Assembly: GCA_008508345.1 (NCBI GenBank)
Contig: QNGE01001333.1
Coordinates: forward strand, 69,621-133,620
DNA length: 64,000 nucleotides
Reading direction: 5' to 3'
From: Paragonimus westermani
Taxonomy: Eukaryota; Platyhelminthes; Trematoda; Plagiorchiida; Troglotrematidae
Shown: positions 61,361 to 64,000 of the stretch, piece after piece
How the letters are laid out: every line of letters begins with the position of its first letter
Numbering within the stretch: position 1 is the first letter of the stretch
The notes under the pieces: generated by a model
Told to the model about the DNA's origin: nothing
What the model saw: only the letters and a program-made list of their open reading frames with translations
Database searches by the model: none
Program-made: the position numbers and the translations under genes

Positions 61361-61812
61361 TGAGACAAGGAATTGTTCGGACGGTGGGTAAAAACCCGTT
61401 ATTATCACTCTCTCATACAAGGGTGAAGTTACCAGTGAAATTATCACCTGCGGAATTTGAAGTGCGGTCGAGGGGGCCTATCCAGCAGCACGAGTCACCG
61501 TATCGTTCAATACCTGCCCGGTAGTGGTGCCACACCTCAAAGATAGTTTGTCTGCGTTTTCCTCGTCCTCTTGTGTTTATCATCTGACCTGTTTTTGTCA
61601 AGCCGGTTACGTCGGGAGATTCACGAGACGACGATTGGGAACGATTCGTGAACACCTTTCAAAATGGTTCTGCAACGGTTCGATGAAGCCCATTTTCAGT
61701 GCAATCGGCCCTCACTTAATTGACACCGGTCATCAAATTGACCCGGATGAAGCATTCCGAGTTATCTGCAAGGTTCGTCAGACCCACTCCAGAGCTGTCA
61801 GGTTTTTACTTT
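61361..61812 (+). mobile_element. Penelope-like element A, endonuclease part (continuation)
   Basis: After the 14-bp repeat the PLE A frame resumes with KPVIITLSYKGEVTSEII. The GIY-YIG nuclease follows (SCVYHLTCFCQAGYVGRFTR, TIREHLSKW) and ends IGPHLIDTGHQIDPDEAFRV with ICKV (61524-61790). In YVGR the family's YIG is Y-V-G. Together with 58130-58787 it makes one 5'-truncated element. Confidence 0.8.
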
Positions 61813-63363
61813 AAACTAAAATTACTGTTATAGGTGAATTACCCGCATGAACTAAGCGCTCCATTCGCACGACAGCCTGTTCGTCGGTGTATGAGGGAAG
61901 CCACAGGCATTGCACATGACATTGCACATGGCGCATGTAGGTGAAAAGGAGAGAATGGTTCCGTGTTGGTGTCCGCTGAAGTAAAATGAGCCATTTACGT
62001 TTATCACTTATAGACAGCGCCGTTCTATCCTGGCTCTCATGTATGCATGTCAAGTGTTCCTCAACATGACGTTCATTCTTAACTCCATAGATCCATGTGG
62101 GTTACAAGTCTTACGGAATTATGTTATCATTCACTACGTTGATGTATTTTGAATACGCATTTTCGATCGAATATGAATATTTATAATAATGTGCTTCAAG
62201 TTCTGTTTTCGTTTATCCGTCAGTGACATTCATCAGTGTCTATCGCGTCTCTTATGATATTTAATTGATAGCTACCATTCTTTTCTCTACAGAGAAGTTA
62301 AGTGCCAGAAAACCTGTAATTTTCTGATCGTTTGCACTTGTTGCACTCCTTTTTTGCCGCTAAATTTTCCATCACGTTCTCTGCGGCTTCTGTGCCGTTT
62401 CAGATATATTGTGTGTCTCGCTGTGTGCCTCGCGTACGATGTAATTGGCGTTAGTTTACGGTGGTGCACAACCCCTTTAATATGTTATGCATCATGTTGA
62501 GACTTTCAAAGCTATTTTCTACAGTAGACCGGGTGATGATTGTGTTAAGTTCGGCTGACTATTTCGAGATTGCTGGACTGTGATTGGTTTTGGAAGCTGG
62601 CCCTACGCTTTGCTACTTTCTCTAAACAAACCGCATTATTTATCTTTGTTTTTACACCAGCTATTGTTTCAGTTTCCCCTACCCCTACTTAGTCCGAGTC
62701 CCGTACACTTCTAAATACCAAAATTAGACCTTCTCCTACCATATTTCCTCTTGGATAACTAATAAGTCCTATAGTTTCTCGAGGCAAGAACAATCGTTTT
62801 GTTCCAACCCAACCAATGACCATTTGTTTGAATGAGTTCAACTCCGTTCTATCGTCCACCACTACTGAACGGTGCCTAGTAGTTGAATTTGTTGTGCAGA
62901 CACATTCTTCGTTTGATTTCCGAAGATTTCCACATTCGACCTGAAGGATCAACTTGCACTTCCGTTGATTCAATGAGTACCGTATTGAATTCAGTTTTTA
63001 CGAGCGCATTCTCGTCAGTCGTTTCGGAGACAGATTATCTTCTCTGCCGTTGGATATGGGGAATGGCATTTATTGGATCAACAGATTACGTGTAACTCGA
63101 TGTGTGCTTGAGTCGTTAACGAACGGTTCACTGGCCATTGCAGTAGAGATCTGAATCAACTTGACTGCGGTGATTTAAATAATGTATAAAATTCTGGAAG
63201 CGATAAGCAGACGTTATTGACGTAATATCAGATATTGTAGCCTGCCCATCTGCGCGACGATACAAGGCATGTTGTTCAATTTGATGTATTTTCTTGGATA
63301 TTCGGATTAGTGCGACTGTAGCGCGCTTTCGGAACCAGCAAGCGCGCACGGATTGAATTTGAA
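61813..63363. other. no confident gene
   Basis: Two overlapping minus-strand frames at 62689-63030 (for example SETTDENALVKTEFNTVLIE and RTELNSFKQMVIGWVGTKRL) look protein-like but are in different frames with no splice model. They could be a decayed gene. The rest is featureless. Confidence 0.35.
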
Positions 63364-63369
63364 TTGTGC

Positions 63370-63545
63370 AACATAGCTGGCTGCTGCATTTCAAGCACCG
63401 TTTTATTTACCGTTTATGTAAGTCCAGTGCATGACTCACTGGGCCTTTGGCTCACGCTTGTATGTGTTGTCCCCTTTACAGAACTGCTGCTGGACCCTCA
63501 TCCGGAAGAATGCTGCACCCCGGTGACTCCACGTCACCCCAGAAT
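63370..63545 (+). pseudogene. exon-intron-exon module, copy 2 (decayed)
   Basis: Exon-like ATAGCTGGCTGCTGCATT runs to the donor at 63418. A 64-nt intron has the same internal pattern as the other copies (GTAAGTC...TTGGCTCACGCTTG...TTTACAG, 63418-63481). The second exon from 63482 aligns with copies 1 and 3 at nucleotide level with a small deletion. The frame corresponding to DYRxxW reads NCCWTLIRKNAAPR-stop, so this copy is probably dead. Confidence 0.4.
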
Positions 63546-63799
63546 TGATCCGCATGTGTTACGGACATTCAGAGTAGACATGGCCCGCTTGTACTTTACG
63601 AAACGTGTGTACAATGAAAAGCAAAAATGCTGATCGGAGACTGTGGTTTCTTTAGCTATCGTCGGTAAAATATCATTTCATCGCATACACCGAGTTATTA
63701 CGTTGGTACCTGGTGCAGAAAATGAAATCATTGGAATCTGCGTTACTGATTCGTGTGTGTTTGTTTTAGCTGACCGACAACTCAAAACGACTCTAGGGT

Positions 63800-64000
63800 A
63801 TGCTGTTTTTGAAAATCGGCATTGTACCACAGCGTGCTGTCGACGCCATTTTGGTTTTCGTTTGTGTAAGTCGTATGCGTGTTTTGCGGGGTTTTTGGTT
63901 CACGCTTATTTCTGTTATTTTCCTTTACAGGACTATCGTTGGCACCCCTACTTCTCAGGAACGCTGTCCTCCGTTGTCTCCACGTTACACAAAGAGGGTT
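63800..64000 (+). CDS. exon-intron-exon module, copy 3 (runs off window)
   Basis: Exon 63800-63865 starts ATGCTGTTTTTGAAAATCGG and encodes MLFLKIGIVPQRAVDAILVF then VC. Intron 63866-63930 is 65 nt, GTAAGTCGT...TTTACAG. The second exon reads DYRWHPYFSGTLSSVVSTLH then KEG and is open to the window end. The peptide pattern DYR.W..Y..GTLS..STLHK.G is shared with copy 1, in a matching frame after splicing. It lies about 450 bp after copy 2, so the family is tandem here. Function unknown. Confidence 0.4.
   Translation, partial: MLFLKIGIVPQRAVDAILVFVCVSRMRVLRGFWFTLISVIFLYRTIVGTPTSQERCPPLSPRYTKRV

Noticed and set aside
1..64000. CRISPR array, operon, bacterial promoters or prophage
   Set aside because: No regularly spaced repeats or bacterial gene layout; splicing and repeat content are eukaryotic.

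Overview
The window reads as nuclear DNA of a flatworm, most likely a digenean trematode (fluke). That is an inference from four things: long AT-rich introns, GT-AG splicing, the repeat spectrum (Ty3/gypsy, RTE, CR1, R2-like and Penelope-like retroelements plus tRNA-derived SINEs) and a divergent SLC16-type transporter. Nothing bacterial or viral was seen. Three assembly gaps are present: one N at 14294, 534 N at 22481-23014 and NNN at 54426-54428.

Layout. 1-424 is a gypsy-type LTR cut by the window edge. 1259-25078 (minus) is the one gene I can rebuild from start to stop with confidence: a four-exon, 844-residue MFS/monocarboxylate-transporter-like protein. Its 15.6-kb second intron holds a degenerate gypsy pol (6.3-8.4 kb), a second gypsy PR-RT-RNaseH remnant (12.6-14.3 kb), two SINE families and one copy of an unrecognised exon-intron-exon module. 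Its 5.2-kb first intron holds an RTE-type LINE fragment beside the large gap. 25-44 kb is mostly non-coding, with an R2-like LINE (31.2-32.6 kb), two SINEs, an RTE-like LINE (41.8-43.1 kb) and a few uncertain exons.

44.6-46.2 kb (minus) carries a decayed PP1-type phosphatase copy directly downstream of a predicted two-exon gene for a small membrane-anchored Cys-rich protein. 49.24-49.77 kb is a solo LTR with a 4-bp target duplication.

52.5-61.8 kb is a retroelement cluster. It holds a Penelope-like element (PLE) with an inverted near-identical copy of its endonuclease end, a CR1-like LINE, a gypsy integrase, and a nearly complete PLE with ~167-bp inverted repeats inserted inside an older PLE. 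The right edge holds two tandem copies of the exon-intron-exon module also seen at 8.46 kb. Two of the three copies splice into similar peptides, which makes this the best candidate for something undescribed.

All family calls come from reading motifs in the translated sequence. No database search was run.
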